A stretch of DNA of 64,000 nucleotides from Acidimicrobium ferrooxidans (GTDB lineage Bacteria > Actinomycetota > Geothermincolia > Fen-727 > Anoxymicrobiaceae): NCBI GenBank assembly GCA_020723485.1, contig DYIU01000002.1, positions 839,190-903,189 on the forward strand. Direction: 5' to 3'. A program made the position numbers and the translations under genes. Below the pieces are notes generated by a model that saw only the letters and a list, made by a program, of their open reading frames with translations, was not told where the DNA came from and did not search any database. Below are positions 53,618 to 61,987 of the stretch, in pieces. Every line of letters begins with the position of its first letter. The first letter of the stretch is position 1.

Positions 53618-53898
53618 AGCCATAAAGCACAGGGCGGCCGGTGCGCATCCCGGCTCAGCCTCGACCTCCACCAGCCTGCTCCCGGACCGCTGATGGATGA
53701 GGTCCTTACCTCGTTGGGCCCGCCCCGCTCTTAGGCGGCACCCGTCGCCAGCCGAACCGTTCGAATGCTTCCAGCCGCCCTGTCTAAACCGCTTTGAGTT
53801 AACGCCAGTCCTGTCAACTCTGGTTCATCTTCCACGCCCGTCCCCAACCTCCTGCACCCCGAAAGTTTTTTTTGAGGGACCGGGTCGAACGGCCGCCA
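53618..53898. other. Intergenic region between tadC and the hybrid kinase
   Basis: 281 bp between two convergent genes with no credible ORF. It includes a T8 tract (53868-53875) just before the kinase 3' end, without a convincing stem. Confidence 0.5.
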
Positions 53899-56800
53899 CT
53901 ACGGCTCGGGGTAGTCGTTGATGGTGAACTCGAAGCAGGCGCCGTCGTCGTTGTACGCCCTGATCGTGCCCCTGTAAGCCCTGATTATCTTGTCGACGAT
54001 GGCAAGGCCGATGCCGGTGCCCCCGCTCTCTCCCTTGACGAACGGCTCGAACAGCTTGTCCAGCAGTTCTTCCGGAATCCCTTCGCCGTCGTCACGCACC
54101 AGGAAGCGGTGAGTTCCTCCCTCGGCGTCCTCCGGTCGGGAGACCTCGATACGCAGGCCGTCCTTGACGTTGTGCCTGACCGCGTTCAGAATCAGGTTCG
54201 AGAACACCTGGTATACATGTGTCCTGTCCGCGCGTATTGCCCCGAGCGGCTCTGATATCTCCACTCGGACAAGCCGCCTTTCCAGCTCGACCCTGTCGTC
54301 GTCCAGGACCCTCCTCACCGCGCTCGAGACGTCCACCTCCTCCACGGAGGTCGGGATCTGCCCCGATTCTGCAAGGGTGAGGAGGTCCTCTATCAGGGCG
54401 TAGCACTTGTCGACGTTCCTCATTATCGCGTCCAGCATGTCACCCGACTCGGCCTCGCTCAGCTCGGACCTCCGCTGCTGCAGGAGCTCCATGTTCAACT
54501 TCATTGTCGCAATCGGGCCCTTGAGGTCGTGCGAGACCGTGTGCGCGAACACCTTGAGCTCGGTGTTCGCGGCGAGCAGGTCTTTCTCCTTCTGAAGTCT
54601 CGCTTCGAGCTCCTGGCTCACGCGCTCGTGGAGCCTGGCCATCCCTATGGCCATCCCCGCCCTGTCTGCAAGGTCCTGCAGGAGAGCCTGGTCCTCCGGG
54701 GTGTACGGCTGGCCTGGATTGTCACGCGAGAGGACCAGAGTTCCAATGACCCTGTCCTCCACCCTGAGCGGGACGATCGCAGTGCTGTTTATCCCGTACT
54801 TTTCAATGTAGGGAGCGAGCCTATCCACCGCCCAGCCAGCCAGTTGCTCGGGCCTGAACGCCCGGGTCGTCACCGGCTTGCCTGTGCTTATGACCTGCGC
54901 GAACACCCCGTCCCCCAACTCCCAGCGTCCGGTGAGCGCGTGGTCCATGGCAAACTCGCGTACTGCGGGGTCACGGTGCTCGATAGCTTCCACCTCGAGG
55001 AACCGGCCGTCCTCCGATACGAGCAGCACAACGCAGACATCGCCTATCTGCTCCGCGAGGCTTCTTGAGATGACCTCGATGGTCTTCGTGTAATCGAGGC
55101 CGGCACGCGCGAACTCATCAGAGACCGTGGCAAGGATCCCCGCCCTGGCCGCTCCCTGGCGCGCAACCTCCTCGGCCCTCTTCCTGTCCGAGATGTCGCG
55201 GCAGTTGAGCAGGGTGCCCAGCACCGTCGAGCCGGACACCAGCGCGCTTCCGATGGTATCGACATGGCACCAGGAGCCGTCCTTCCTTTTCAGGCGCAGC
55301 TCGCGCTGCAGGGTCGAACCGGGGTTCTCCAGCGCGTTAGCGTGCACCGCGATGGCGTCGGGTGCGGCATCGGGGTGGGAGAACTCGAACGCGCTCTTTC
55401 CGACCATCTCGACCGGGGTGAAACCGAGTATCCTCTCCACGGAGGGACTTATGAACTCTATCAGTCCCTCCGGCGAGACGACGGCGATGATGTCGTGTGA
55501 GTGCTCCACCAGCGACCTGAACCGCTCCTCGCTCCGCTTGAGGGCATCCTCGGCCTTCTTCCGGTCAGAAATATCTATTGCGCTGGTGAGCGTGTACCGC
55601 GCGTCGCCGATCTCCATGGGCATCATAGAGACCAGGACGCTTCTCAGCGTGCCGTCCCTGCTCGAAAAATCCGACTCGAGGTTGAATATGCCCCCTTTTT
55701 CGCTGAGCTCGCGCATCAGCTCCTCCCTGCTCCGCGGGCTCGGTGTGAAACCAAGCTCGGCGGCGGTGCGCCCGATAACCTCCTCCCGCGGCATCCCGAC
55801 GACCTCCAGGAAGGCATCGTTGACATCGACCAGTTCGCCGTCCGGCATGGAGGTCATTGCCAGTATATTGGGTGCGCTCTTGAAGGCCGCCCGGAACGTC
55901 TCCCACGACTCCTGGAGCTCCTGCTCCACCTTCTTCTGCGCCGTTATGTCCCTCCCGACGACCTGGAGTTCAATCACATTGCCATCCCGGTCGAATACGG
56001 GGCGGGCGCTCCAGTGCTGCCAGCGCGTCGAGCCGTCCTCCATGATGGTCTTCTCGTCCATCTCGGAACCCTGCCGTTCGGCGGCCACCCGCCTGAGGTC
56101 TTCGCTGACCCTCAGGCCGTCTTCGCCGGGAAGCAGGTTCAGGATGCTGTCACCCAGGAGCCGGTCGGCCCTTATGCCGAAGTAATCGCACATGGCCTCG
56201 TTGAGGAACGTGAACTCGAGCGTGTCGGCGGTCAGCCTGCAGATGAGCTCAGCCTGGTCTTCGACAATGGCCCGGTAACGCTGTTCCGAGCGCCTGAGGT
56301 CCTCTTCCAGCAGCCGGCGCTGCCTGACATCCCGGCCGACGCCGCATATCGCCACGGGGTGGCCTTTCTCGTCGCGGAGCAGGGCACCGGAGAACTCGCA
56401 GGGTATCCGCCCCCCGTCCCTGTCGATGAGGTCTATCTCGTAGAAGGAACCGCTTCCCTCGTCGAGCACCTTCTTCATCCCGCCGACTACCCGTTCGAGG
56501 TCGACACCGCTGCGGCCGTCCGTTATCTTCCGCGAGCCGAGCTCCTCGTCGCCGTACTTCAAGAGCCTCCGCACGGCGCCGTTCCAGTACAGGAGCCGGC
56601 CGTCAAGGTCTACCACCATCACGAGGTCCGCGACGGCATCGATCGCTTGTTCGAGCAGGTCGTGCCCTTCCCTTTCATGGGCGGCGTGGACCAGCGCCTT
56701 CTTCACCGCGTCGACCAGGAGGACGTTCAACCGCTTGTCCTTCACCACGTATCCGAACGCCCCGAGCCCCATCGCGTTCGCGGCCACCTGTTCATCCCCG

Positions 56801-57063
56801 TGGCCCGTGACCATGATAACCGGCGGTGGCTCCTCGAGCCTGCGGATCGCCTCGAGCAGTTCCAGTCCGTTCGCGTCCGGGAGCTGGTAGTCGAGGGTGA
56901 TGACGTCGTACCTTCTCGAGGAGAGCAGCTCGCGGGCAGCCGCACACGAGGATGCCACGTCTACCGCGGCTGGGACCTTGCTCTCGAGTAGAGTCTTTAT
57001 CAACCTTGCCTGGTCCGGCTCATCCTCCACCGAGAGGATGCGAGCCTTTCCGTGAGTTGCCAC
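53899..57063 (-). CDS. Hybrid sensor histidine kinase, REC-PAS4-GAF-HisKA-HATPase
   Basis: 1054 residues, cytoplasmic, no membrane helix. Domain order: receiver at 8-125 (EDEPDQARLI, phospho-acceptor Asp in ITLDYQLPD), four PAS domains (about 140-255, 262-380, 388-510, 518-635), GAF (about 645-800), HisKA with the phospho-His in FAHTVSHDLKGPIATM, and HATPase (NLILNAVRHN, DDGEGIPEELLDKLFEPF, GGTGIGLAIVDK). A receiver at the N-terminus suggests it receives a phosphate from another kinase. It lies on the opposite strand inside the Tad locus and may tune pilus expression (inference). No partner regulator is in view. Confidence 0.92.
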   Translation of the reverse strand: MATHGKARILSVEDEPDQARLIKTLLESKVPAAVDVASSCAAARELLSSRRYDVITLDYQLPDANGLELLEAIRRLEEPPPVIMVTGHGDEQVAANAMGLGAFGYVVKDKRLNVLLVDAVKKALVHAAHEREGHDLLEQAIDAVADLVMVVDLDGRLLYWNGAVRRLLKYGDEELGSRKITDGRSGVDLERVVGGMKKVLDEGSGSFYEIDLIDRDGGRIPCEFSGALLRDEKGHPVAICGVGRDVRQRRLLEEDLRRSEQRYRAIVEDQAELICRLTADTLEFTFLNEAMCDYFGIRADRLLGDSILNLLPGEDGLRVSEDLRRVAAERQGSEMDEKTIMEDGSTRWQHWSARPVFDRDGNVIELQVVGRDITAQKKVEQELQESWETFRAAFKSAPNILAMTSMPDGELVDVNDAFLEVVGMPREEVIGRTAAELGFTPSPRSREELMRELSEKGGIFNLESDFSSRDGTLRSVLVSMMPMEIGDARYTLTSAIDISDRKKAEDALKRSEERFRSLVEHSHDIIAVVSPEGLIEFISPSVERILGFTPVEMVGKSAFEFSHPDAAPDAIAVHANALENPGSTLQRELRLKRKDGSWCHVDTIGSALVSGSTVLGTLLNCRDISDRKRAEEVARQGAARAGILATVSDEFARAGLDYTKTIEVISRSLAEQIGDVCVVLLVSEDGRFLEVEAIEHRDPAVREFAMDHALTGRWELGDGVFAQVISTGKPVTTRAFRPEQLAGWAVDRLAPYIEKYGINSTAIVPLRVEDRVIGTLVLSRDNPGQPYTPEDQALLQDLADRAGMAIGMARLHERVSQELEARLQKEKDLLAANTELKVFAHTVSHDLKGPIATMKLNMELLQQRRSELSEAESGDMLDAIMRNVDKCYALIEDLLTLAESGQIPTSVEEVDVSSAVRRVLDDDRVELERRLVRVEISEPLGAIRADRTHVYQVFSNLILNAVRHNVKDGLRIEVSRPEDAEGGTHRFLVRDDGEGIPEELLDKLFEPFVKGESGGTGIGLAIVDKIIRAYRGTIRAYNDDGACFEFTINDYPEP

Positions 57064-57128
57064 AGTACTGCTTCACCGCTTTCGCCGTGTTCTTCTCCAA
57101 ACAAGAAAATATCATATCTCGTCGAATA

Positions 57129-57163
57129 GAAAAAACCGGCCGCATGCGTGGACGCGGCCGGTT
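57129..57163 (-). terminator. Intrinsic terminator after the small ORF
   Basis: On the minus strand a 10-bp stem (57134-57143 with 57154-57163, AACCGGCCGC type) is followed by a short run of T. It ends transcription coming from about 57.3 kb, separating the 33-aa ORF from the kinase gene. Confidence 0.8.
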
Positions 57164-57184
57164 GTGATTGCGGGGTATCCGGGG

Positions 57185-57286
57185 TCAGCCACCGCTCAAG
57201 GCGACATCCAGTGGCGCGGCGGAGCATAACGTCAGTACGAATATGAGCCTCTTCCTCCTGACACGCAGCCGTCGCATCGTCCTCAT
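57185..57286 (-). CDS. Candidate 33-residue basic-hydrophobic peptide
   Basis: ATG with a strong RBS (GGAGGTGAC, 3 nt before), 33 codons, TGA, then a terminator 22 nt later. The peptide begins with a Lys/Arg-rich stretch (MRTMRRLRVRRKR), has a short hydrophobic core (LIFVLTLCSAAPLDVA) and ends SGG. It could be a signal-like, membrane-active or leader peptide. The independent RBS and terminator favour a real gene, but it is too short for certainty. Confidence 0.4.
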   Translation of the reverse strand: MRTMRRLRVRRKRLIFVLTLCSAAPLDVALSGG

Positions 57287-57353
57287 CTGTCACCTCCATC
57301 GCGTCGCTTTACGTCCCTAGAGTAGTTCTGTGTTCATCGCAGGCTGTCCTCTT

Positions 57354-57389
57354 GCCGCTCGATGGGCCGCTCGATTGGCCGCTCGATTC
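57354..57389 (+). repeat. Three tandem 12-bp repeats
   Basis: GCCGCTCGATTG-type units (third position of the end varies) repeated three times, about 45 bp upstream of Tad promoter 3. They could bind a regulator; nothing else in the gap 57290-57430 is recognisable. Confidence 0.6.
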
Positions 57390-57433
57390 GGCATGGTGGG
57401 ACTCCCCGCCGGTAAATGTTCGTCACCGCCCGC

Positions 57434-57475
57434 TTGACGGGCTTGCTCTGCTCATGCTAACATTTGCTTGTACTG
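57434..57475 (+). promoter_or_regulatory. Sigma-70-type promoter with TTGCTTGTACTG block, Tad promoter 3
   Basis: TTGACG (57434-57439), an 18-bp spacer, extended -10 TGC TAACAT (57458-57463), then TTGCTTGTACTG (57464-57475), identical to promoter 1. It drives the pilin operon. Confidence 0.8.
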
Positions 57476-57531
57476 TTCGCCCGGCCTCTCCCCTCTCCTC
57501 GGTGCGGCCACACTCACCCCAAGGAGGAACG

Positions 57532-57711
57532 ATGATGGGAGAATTCGCACGCTTCATCCTCGAGGAAGACGCCCAGACTACCGCCGAGTACGCGCTGGTC
57601 ATACTGGGCGCCGCCGCGGTCGCCGGGGCACTCATCGCCTGGGCGGCCTCGGGAAAGTCCGTCAAGGGCTTCTTCACAAAGATATTCGACAAGCTGACCA
57701 GCGGATTCTAG
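57532..57711 (+). CDS. Flp-type major pilin (DUF4244-like)
   Basis: 59 residues behind AAGGAGG. A short leader (MMGEFARFILEEDAQ) is followed by TTAEYALVILGAAAVAGALIAWAAS, the Flp/DUF4244 hydrophobic helix with the conserved Glu-Tyr. Cleavage by the prepilin peptidase encoded next is expected near the DAQ/TTAEY region. The small C-terminus GFFTKIFDKLTSGF is amphipathic. It is the probable structural subunit of the pilus. Confidence 0.9.
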   Translation: MMGEFARFILEEDAQTTAEYALVILGAAAVAGALIAWAASGKSVKGFFTKIFDKLTSGF

Positions 57712-57714
57712 GCC

Positions 57715-58254
57715 GTGAGGAGCGCGGCCGTCCTCGCGGTCCTCTCAGCGTTCTGCGCGTGCGCTGTCTCATTCGACCTCCGCACAGGGCGAATACCGAA
57801 CTGGCTGAACGCCCTTGGCTTGCTGGGCGGCACGTCGTTCTGCGCCGCTGCCTGGGGCCTGCCCGGCCTCCGCCGGAGCCTTTCGGGCGCGCTGCTCGGG
57901 GCCGCGCTCCTGCTCCCCTTCTTCCTGCTGCGGATGGTCGGGGCAGGCGACGTGAAGTTCCTCTGTGCCGCCGGTTCACTGGTCGGGTGGAGGCTGCTCG
58001 GCCCCTCTTTCCTGCTGGGCGCGGCTGTCGGCGGAGCCGCCGGCCTCGCGTTGCTGGTCATGCGGGGCGGTGGGACACGCAGTCTCCTTCCGCGACTGGC
58101 TCTGCTCGAGGCGGGCGGCCTGCGTGGAAAGGCGCTGCGGCCGGGAAGGGCGGGCTCGGGCCTACCCGATCTCGCGATGCCCTACGCGCTGCCCCTTTCC
58201 CTGGGCCTGATCTCCATCACCATCACCGCGACCGTAATGGGGCGATTCCCGTGA
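57715..58254 (+). CDS. tadV: Prepilin peptidase TadV/CpaA (A24 family)
   Basis: 179 residues, GTG start, 3 nt after the pilin stop. Five or six membrane helices. The two aspartates of A24 peptidases are in FDLRTGRIPN and GAGDVKF, and MPYALPL is the conserved terminal motif. It should process the Flp pilin and TadE-like pseudopilins. It overlaps tadE by 4 nt (GTGA). Confidence 0.92.
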   Translation: MRSAAVLAVLSAFCACAVSFDLRTGRIPNWLNALGLLGGTSFCAAAWGLPGLRRSLSGALLGAALLLPFFLLRMVGAGDVKFLCAAGSLVGWRLLGPSFLLGAAVGGAAGLALLVMRGGGTRSLLPRLALLEAGGLRGKALRPGRAGSGLPDLAMPYALPLSLGLISITITATVMGRFP

Positions 58255-58664
58255 CCAACCCTGAAAGCCTGAGGCTGCGGCGTCGTCGACAGGAGGGCCA
58301 GGCTTCCGTCGAGTTCGCACTGGTGCTCCCGGTGCTTCTTCTCATAACCGTGGCGGCCTGCCAGGTCGCGGTGACCTTCAATTGCTTCCTGGTTGTCACC
58401 GCCGCCAGCCGTGAGGGAGCGCGGCGAGGCGCTGAGACCAATGATCCGGCGGCGGCCAGGAAGGCCGCCGTGGCCTCCTCCTCCGCGCTCCCGGGGGACC
58501 GCCCCCGAATAGAAGTAGGTTTCCCCGAAGGCCGCGCAAGGGGCGCTCCCGTGCGTGTAACCGTGACATACCGCATGCCCCTGCTCCTGCCCGGGCTCGA
58601 CCGCCTGCTGGGACGCCCGGTGTTCAGCAGGTCGACCGTCATGTCGCTGGAGCGGGGCGATTAG
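58251..58664 (+). CDS. tadE: TadE-like pseudopilin
   Basis: 137 residues, GTG start overlapping the tadV stop. A basic N-terminus (RLRRRRQEG) precedes QASVEFALVLPVLLLITVAACQV, the TadE signature with a Glu five residues into the mature helix, followed by ASREGARRGA and a beta-rich exterior domain. It is a minor pilin for Tad assembly. Confidence 0.9.
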   Translation: MTNPESLRLRRRRQEGQASVEFALVLPVLLLITVAACQVAVTFNCFLVVTAASREGARRGAETNDPAAARKAAVASSSALPGDRPRIEVGFPEGRARGAPVRVTVTYRMPLLLPGLDRLLGRPVFSRSTVMSLERGD

Positions 58665-59507
58665 ATGGTCCCTCCCGCCGGCCTGCGAGCACGCCAGGAC
58701 GGCTCGGCGAGCATCACGCTCGTCGCCGCGATATTCCTCGCACTCGTGCTGTGCCTCTGCGTCGCGGATACCGGCTTCTTACTCGCGGCGCGCTTCCAGG
58801 CGCAGAACGCCGCCGACGCGTCGGCCCTTGCCGCCGCGCAGGAGAGCTTCCCATTGTTCAGCACAGGGCGGAGCCCCCGCTCTGCCGCTTCGGTCCTCGC
58901 CGGCTCGAACGGCGCGGAGCTCGAGAGGATTGATATCTCCAGCGGGGGCGGGCGTGTAACGGTAACGGTGTCGGTCCCTCCCAGGTCGCTCTTTCTGAGG
59001 AAGCTCGGGGTCGGACCGGGCTCCGTCACCGCCACCGCCGCCGCGGAGGTCGACATAGAAGCGCTCCTGTCCAGCCACGGGATATGGTACACAGCCGACC
59101 CCGCTCTGCTCGGTCGCCTGAGGGGTCTGCTATCCGACATGAGGCCCGGTGACCGCGCCGCGGCATCCACCATGGTGGCCCTTCTGGCTTTGAGCCACCT
59201 TGGAAAGCCATACGTCTGGGGCGCGAGCGGCCCGAACTCGTTCGACTGCAGCGGCCTGGTCTGCTTTGTCTATGCGCAGATCGGGGTAAGGCTTCCCCGT
59301 GTGACGTACTCGCAGGTAATGTGCGGCCGCCCCGTCCACCCGGGTCAGCTCGCCGCTGGAGACCTGGTGTTCTTCCGGGACAACGGCCACGTTGGGATCT
59401 ATCTCGGTGGAGGCTGGTACGTCCACGCGCCGCGAACCGGCGACGTGGTCAAGGTCTCGGCCCTAAGCTCTCGGGGTGACCTCTCGGCCTGCCGCCGCAT
59501 CCTCTGA
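58665..59507 (+). CDS. TadG-like pseudopilin fused to NlpC/P60 hydrolase
   Basis: 280 residues; the ATG directly follows the tadE stop. Residues 1-125 are TadG/Rv3654c-like: DGSASITLVAAIFLALVLCLCVADTG, then AQNAADASALAAA. Residues 165-280 are an NlpC/P60 peptidase: KPYVWGASGPNSFDCSGLVCFVY (catalytic Cys), GDLVFFRDNGHVGIYLG (His) and WYVHAPRTG (third polar residue). NlpC/P60 enzymes cut peptidoglycan stem peptides. The fusion would attach a wall hydrolase to the pilus assembly site, plausibly opening the wall for the fibre. No frameshift or break is seen between the halves. Confidence 0.85.
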   Translation: MVPPAGLRARQDGSASITLVAAIFLALVLCLCVADTGFLLAARFQAQNAADASALAAAQESFPLFSTGRSPRSAASVLAGSNGAELERIDISSGGGRVTVTVSVPPRSLFLRKLGVGPGSVTATAAAEVDIEALLSSHGIWYTADPALLGRLRGLLSDMRPGDRAAASTMVALLALSHLGKPYVWGASGPNSFDCSGLVCFVYAQIGVRLPRVTYSQVMCGRPVHPGQLAAGDLVFFRDNGHVGIYLGGGWYVHAPRTGDVVKVSALSSRGDLSACRRIL

Positions 59508-59510
59508 AGT

Positions 59511-59592
59511 CCTCGGGATTGCCTCGGGGGGTCTCTTTCCCAGCTGGGGCGCCTCGGGATTGCCTCGGGGGGTCTCTTTCCCAGCTGGGGTG
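59511..59592 (+). repeat. Tandem 41-bp direct repeat
   Basis: Two almost perfect copies (59511-59551 and 59552-59592, one base different) starting CCTCGGGATTGCCTCGGG, plus a partial third start. They lie just after the Tad operon. A reversed piece of the unit (GGGAAAGAGACCCCC) occurs at 60083-60097. Confidence 0.85.
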
Positions 59593-59700
59593 CCTCGGGG
59601 GCCGTTCTTCCCTCGCTGGCCGGAGTACCAAAGGCTTGTGGGGAGGACCCAGAGCCTCCGAGCCGGCCCGTTTAAGCTGGAGCGCCCCGCAAGGCGCCCC

Positions 59701-59855
59701 GCAGGTTTGAATCACAACAGTTAACAGTAGACTTTCCTAACATCACTATTAATCACCACCCACAGCCTTACTGCGAGTTTCCGGCTCGAACTGTTAATAC
59801 TGAGGCTGGTTATATAGATTGTTAAGTTCTGATTACTGTTGTGATTCAAACCTGC
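59701..59855. repeat. AT-rich element with 20-bp terminal inverted repeats
   Basis: Perfect 20-bp inverted repeats at 59701-59720 and 59836-59855 (starting GCAGGTTTGAATCACAAC) enclose 115 bp that is strikingly AT-rich for this genome and has several AACAGTTAAC/ACTGTTAA motifs. It has no ORF. It looks like a small non-autonomous transposable element or a protein-binding site array. Confidence 0.7.
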
Positions 59856-60208
59856 GGTAGATGACAGGAGCACTCAGGCTCCTGGCAGAGTTCAAGTGGT
59901 GAACCCGGCACGCTACAGGGAGCTCGTGGACGGGCTGACCCGGAAGTGGATTCCCGGTGTAGCGGTGAGATGCGCCGGCGGGCCAGGGGGCCTTTTTCCC
60001 GGGTACTCCGCCGAGCGAGCACCCGGAGCAAGACGAAGGCCCGCGAGGACAGCTTGAGGAAAACTGCCAGCGACGATCAGTGGGGAAAGAGACCCCCGGT
60101 GCGACCTCAGACAGGCCAGCCACGACCACCGAGCCCTCCCGGCGAGGACCAGCGAGGGAAAGAGTGGCCCTGTGGCACTCGGGAGGCATCCCGGGGCACC
60201 CTCCGAGG
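59856..60208. other. Non-coding region with inverted repeats and 16S-like fragment
   Basis: About 350 bp without a credible gene. 59946-59974 (GTGGATTCCC, then GGTGTAGCGGTGAGATGCG) closely matches the conserved 16S rRNA segment around E. coli position 690. Segments at 60002-60010, 60083-60097 and 60149-60160 are inverted copies of sequences at 59.5-59.6 kb. Confidence 0.55.
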
Positions 60209-61903
60209 TTAGATGACGACGCGGAGGACTTCTTCGATTGAGGTGGTGCCCTGCTTGACCTTGTCCCAGCCGTCGTGGCGCATGGATTTCATGCCCTGTT
60301 CAACCGCCACGCTCTTTATCTCGGCCGTGGACGCTTCCTCGATGGTGAGCTGCTCGATCTCGGGGCTCATCTTCATTATCTCGACCAGGGCGATGCGGCC
60401 CTTGTATCCGGTACCGCCGCAGCGGCCGCAGCCGCTGGGGTTAGGACGGTAGAAAGTCGTCCTGCCGTCCTCCACCGGGAATTCGAGCCTCTCGAGGAGC
60501 TCCTGCTCGGGCTCGTACGGCTGCTTGCAGGTGCACAGCCTCCGGCCGAGCCTCTGAGCGAGAACGCAGACGATGCCGGACGCCGTGAGGAACGGTTCGA
60601 TACCCATCTCGGTGAGACGGGTGATGGCGCCGGGAGCATCGTTCGTATGGAGGGTGCTGAACACCAGGTGGCCGGTCAGGGCGGACTCGACCGCTATCTG
60701 GGCGGTCTCGAGGTCTCGAATCTCTCCGACCATTATTATGTCCGGGGAAGTACGCAGTATCGAGCGCAGGGCTGATGAGAACGTCAACCCCGCCTTCGCG
60801 TTTATCTGGATCTGGTTGATGCCTGGAAGCCGGTACTCGACCGGGTCCTCGACCGTGGTAATGTTCTTGGTCTCGTCGTTGAGCACGTTGAGCGTGGCGT
60901 ACAGCGTGGTCGACTTGCCGCTGCCGGTAGGCCCGGTGACCAGAATGGCGCCGTTGGGGCGGCGGAAAGAGCTCTCGTAACGCTCCAGCGTCTCGCCGTC
61001 GTAACCGAGGTCGTTCAGGCGCAGAAGGATGCTCGACTTGTCGAGGACTCTCAGGACTATCTTCTCGCCGAAGACGGTGGGCAGGACCGCGACGCGGAAG
61101 TCGATGGGACGGCCGGAGACGAGCTTCTCGTAGTGACCGTCCTGGGGTATCCTGCGCTCGGCGATGTTGAGGTCGCTCATGATCTTGACACGCGAGGTCA
61201 GGGCAGCGAGGGCCTTGATCGGGAGGCTCTTCACGTCGTGCAGCACCCCGTCGATGCGGTACCTTATGACAATCTCTCTCTCCTGGGGGTCGAAGTGGAT
61301 ATCGCTTGCTCCCCCGGTCACTCCCTCGTTGATTATGTAGTTCACGAAGCGGACCATCGGCTCGTCTGTGGTGGCGGCCCCTATGGCGTCGGCGAGTTCC
61401 TGGTCGTCGAGGTCGGCGGAGTCTATCTCGTTGACCGTCTCTATCCCGCTGGAGTCTTCGCTCTCCCTGTAATAAGTGCGGACCGCGTCCTCGATGTCGC
61501 CCTTGGTCGCGACCACCGGCTTCACCTGGTGGCCGGTGGTCATCCTGATGTCGTCAAGCGCGAAGATGTTGGTCGGGTCGGCCATCGCCACGACCAGTGA
61601 GTCGTCGTCAAACGAGAGCGGGATAGACAGGTGGCGCATCGCCATTTTCTCGTCGAGCAGCGCTACCGCGGTCATGTCGATGCGGTAGGAGGCGATGTCG
61701 ACGAACTCGAGCCCCAGGTGCTGAGCCAGCACCTCCGTGAGCTTGGACTCGGAGACGGCGCCCATCTCGATGAGCGTGCGCGCGAGGGACTTGCCGGTCG
61801 CCTTTTTCTGCTGGAGCGCCTCGAGGAGCTGCTCCTGGGTGACCAGCCCGTCCTCAATGAGCAGGTGTGTTACCGATTTTGCTTTCTTCTTCGCCTGCGC
61901 CAT
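60209..61903 (-). CDS. Type II/IV secretion ATPase PilB/GspE
   Basis: 564 residues. N-terminal MshEN-type domain (LLIEDGLVTQEQLLEALQQ, IEMGAVSESKLTEVLAQHLGLEFVD), then N2 (ASDIHFDPQEREIVIRYRIDGVL), Walker A TGPTGSGKSTTLYATL, Asp box TTVEDPVEYRL, Walker B SPDIIMVGEIRDLETAQIA, His box STLHTNDA and the zinc tetracysteine CTCKQPYEP plus CGRCGGTGYKG. It is the extension motor of a type IV pilus or type II-like system, distinct from TadA. No pilC, pilT or pilin is next to it in this window. TATAAT at 61972-61977 is a likely -10. Confidence 0.93.
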   Translation of the reverse strand: MAQAKKKAKSVTHLLIEDGLVTQEQLLEALQQKKATGKSLARTLIEMGAVSESKLTEVLAQHLGLEFVDIASYRIDMTAVALLDEKMAMRHLSIPLSFDDDSLVVAMADPTNIFALDDIRMTTGHQVKPVVATKGDIEDAVRTYYRESEDSSGIETVNEIDSADLDDQELADAIGAATTDEPMVRFVNYIINEGVTGGASDIHFDPQEREIVIRYRIDGVLHDVKSLPIKALAALTSRVKIMSDLNIAERRIPQDGHYEKLVSGRPIDFRVAVLPTVFGEKIVLRVLDKSSILLRLNDLGYDGETLERYESSFRRPNGAILVTGPTGSGKSTTLYATLNVLNDETKNITTVEDPVEYRLPGINQIQINAKAGLTFSSALRSILRTSPDIIMVGEIRDLETAQIAVESALTGHLVFSTLHTNDAPGAITRLTEMGIEPFLTASGIVCVLAQRLGRRLCTCKQPYEPEQELLERLEFPVEDGRTTFYRPNPSGCGRCGGTGYKGRIALVEIMKMSPEIEQLTIEEASTAEIKSVAVEQGMKSMRHDGWDKVKQGTTSIEEVLRVVI

Positions 61904-61987
61904 AGTTAAACGACTCCCGATAAATAGTTCGGAACGGCGCGTGTTTTTCTAAAGTTTTCTACCTGGATCGATTATACCCCTGTGGTG

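Noticed and set aside
53861-53880. Poly-T tract as a terminator for tadC
   Set aside because: No stable GC stem immediately precedes the tract on the plus strand.
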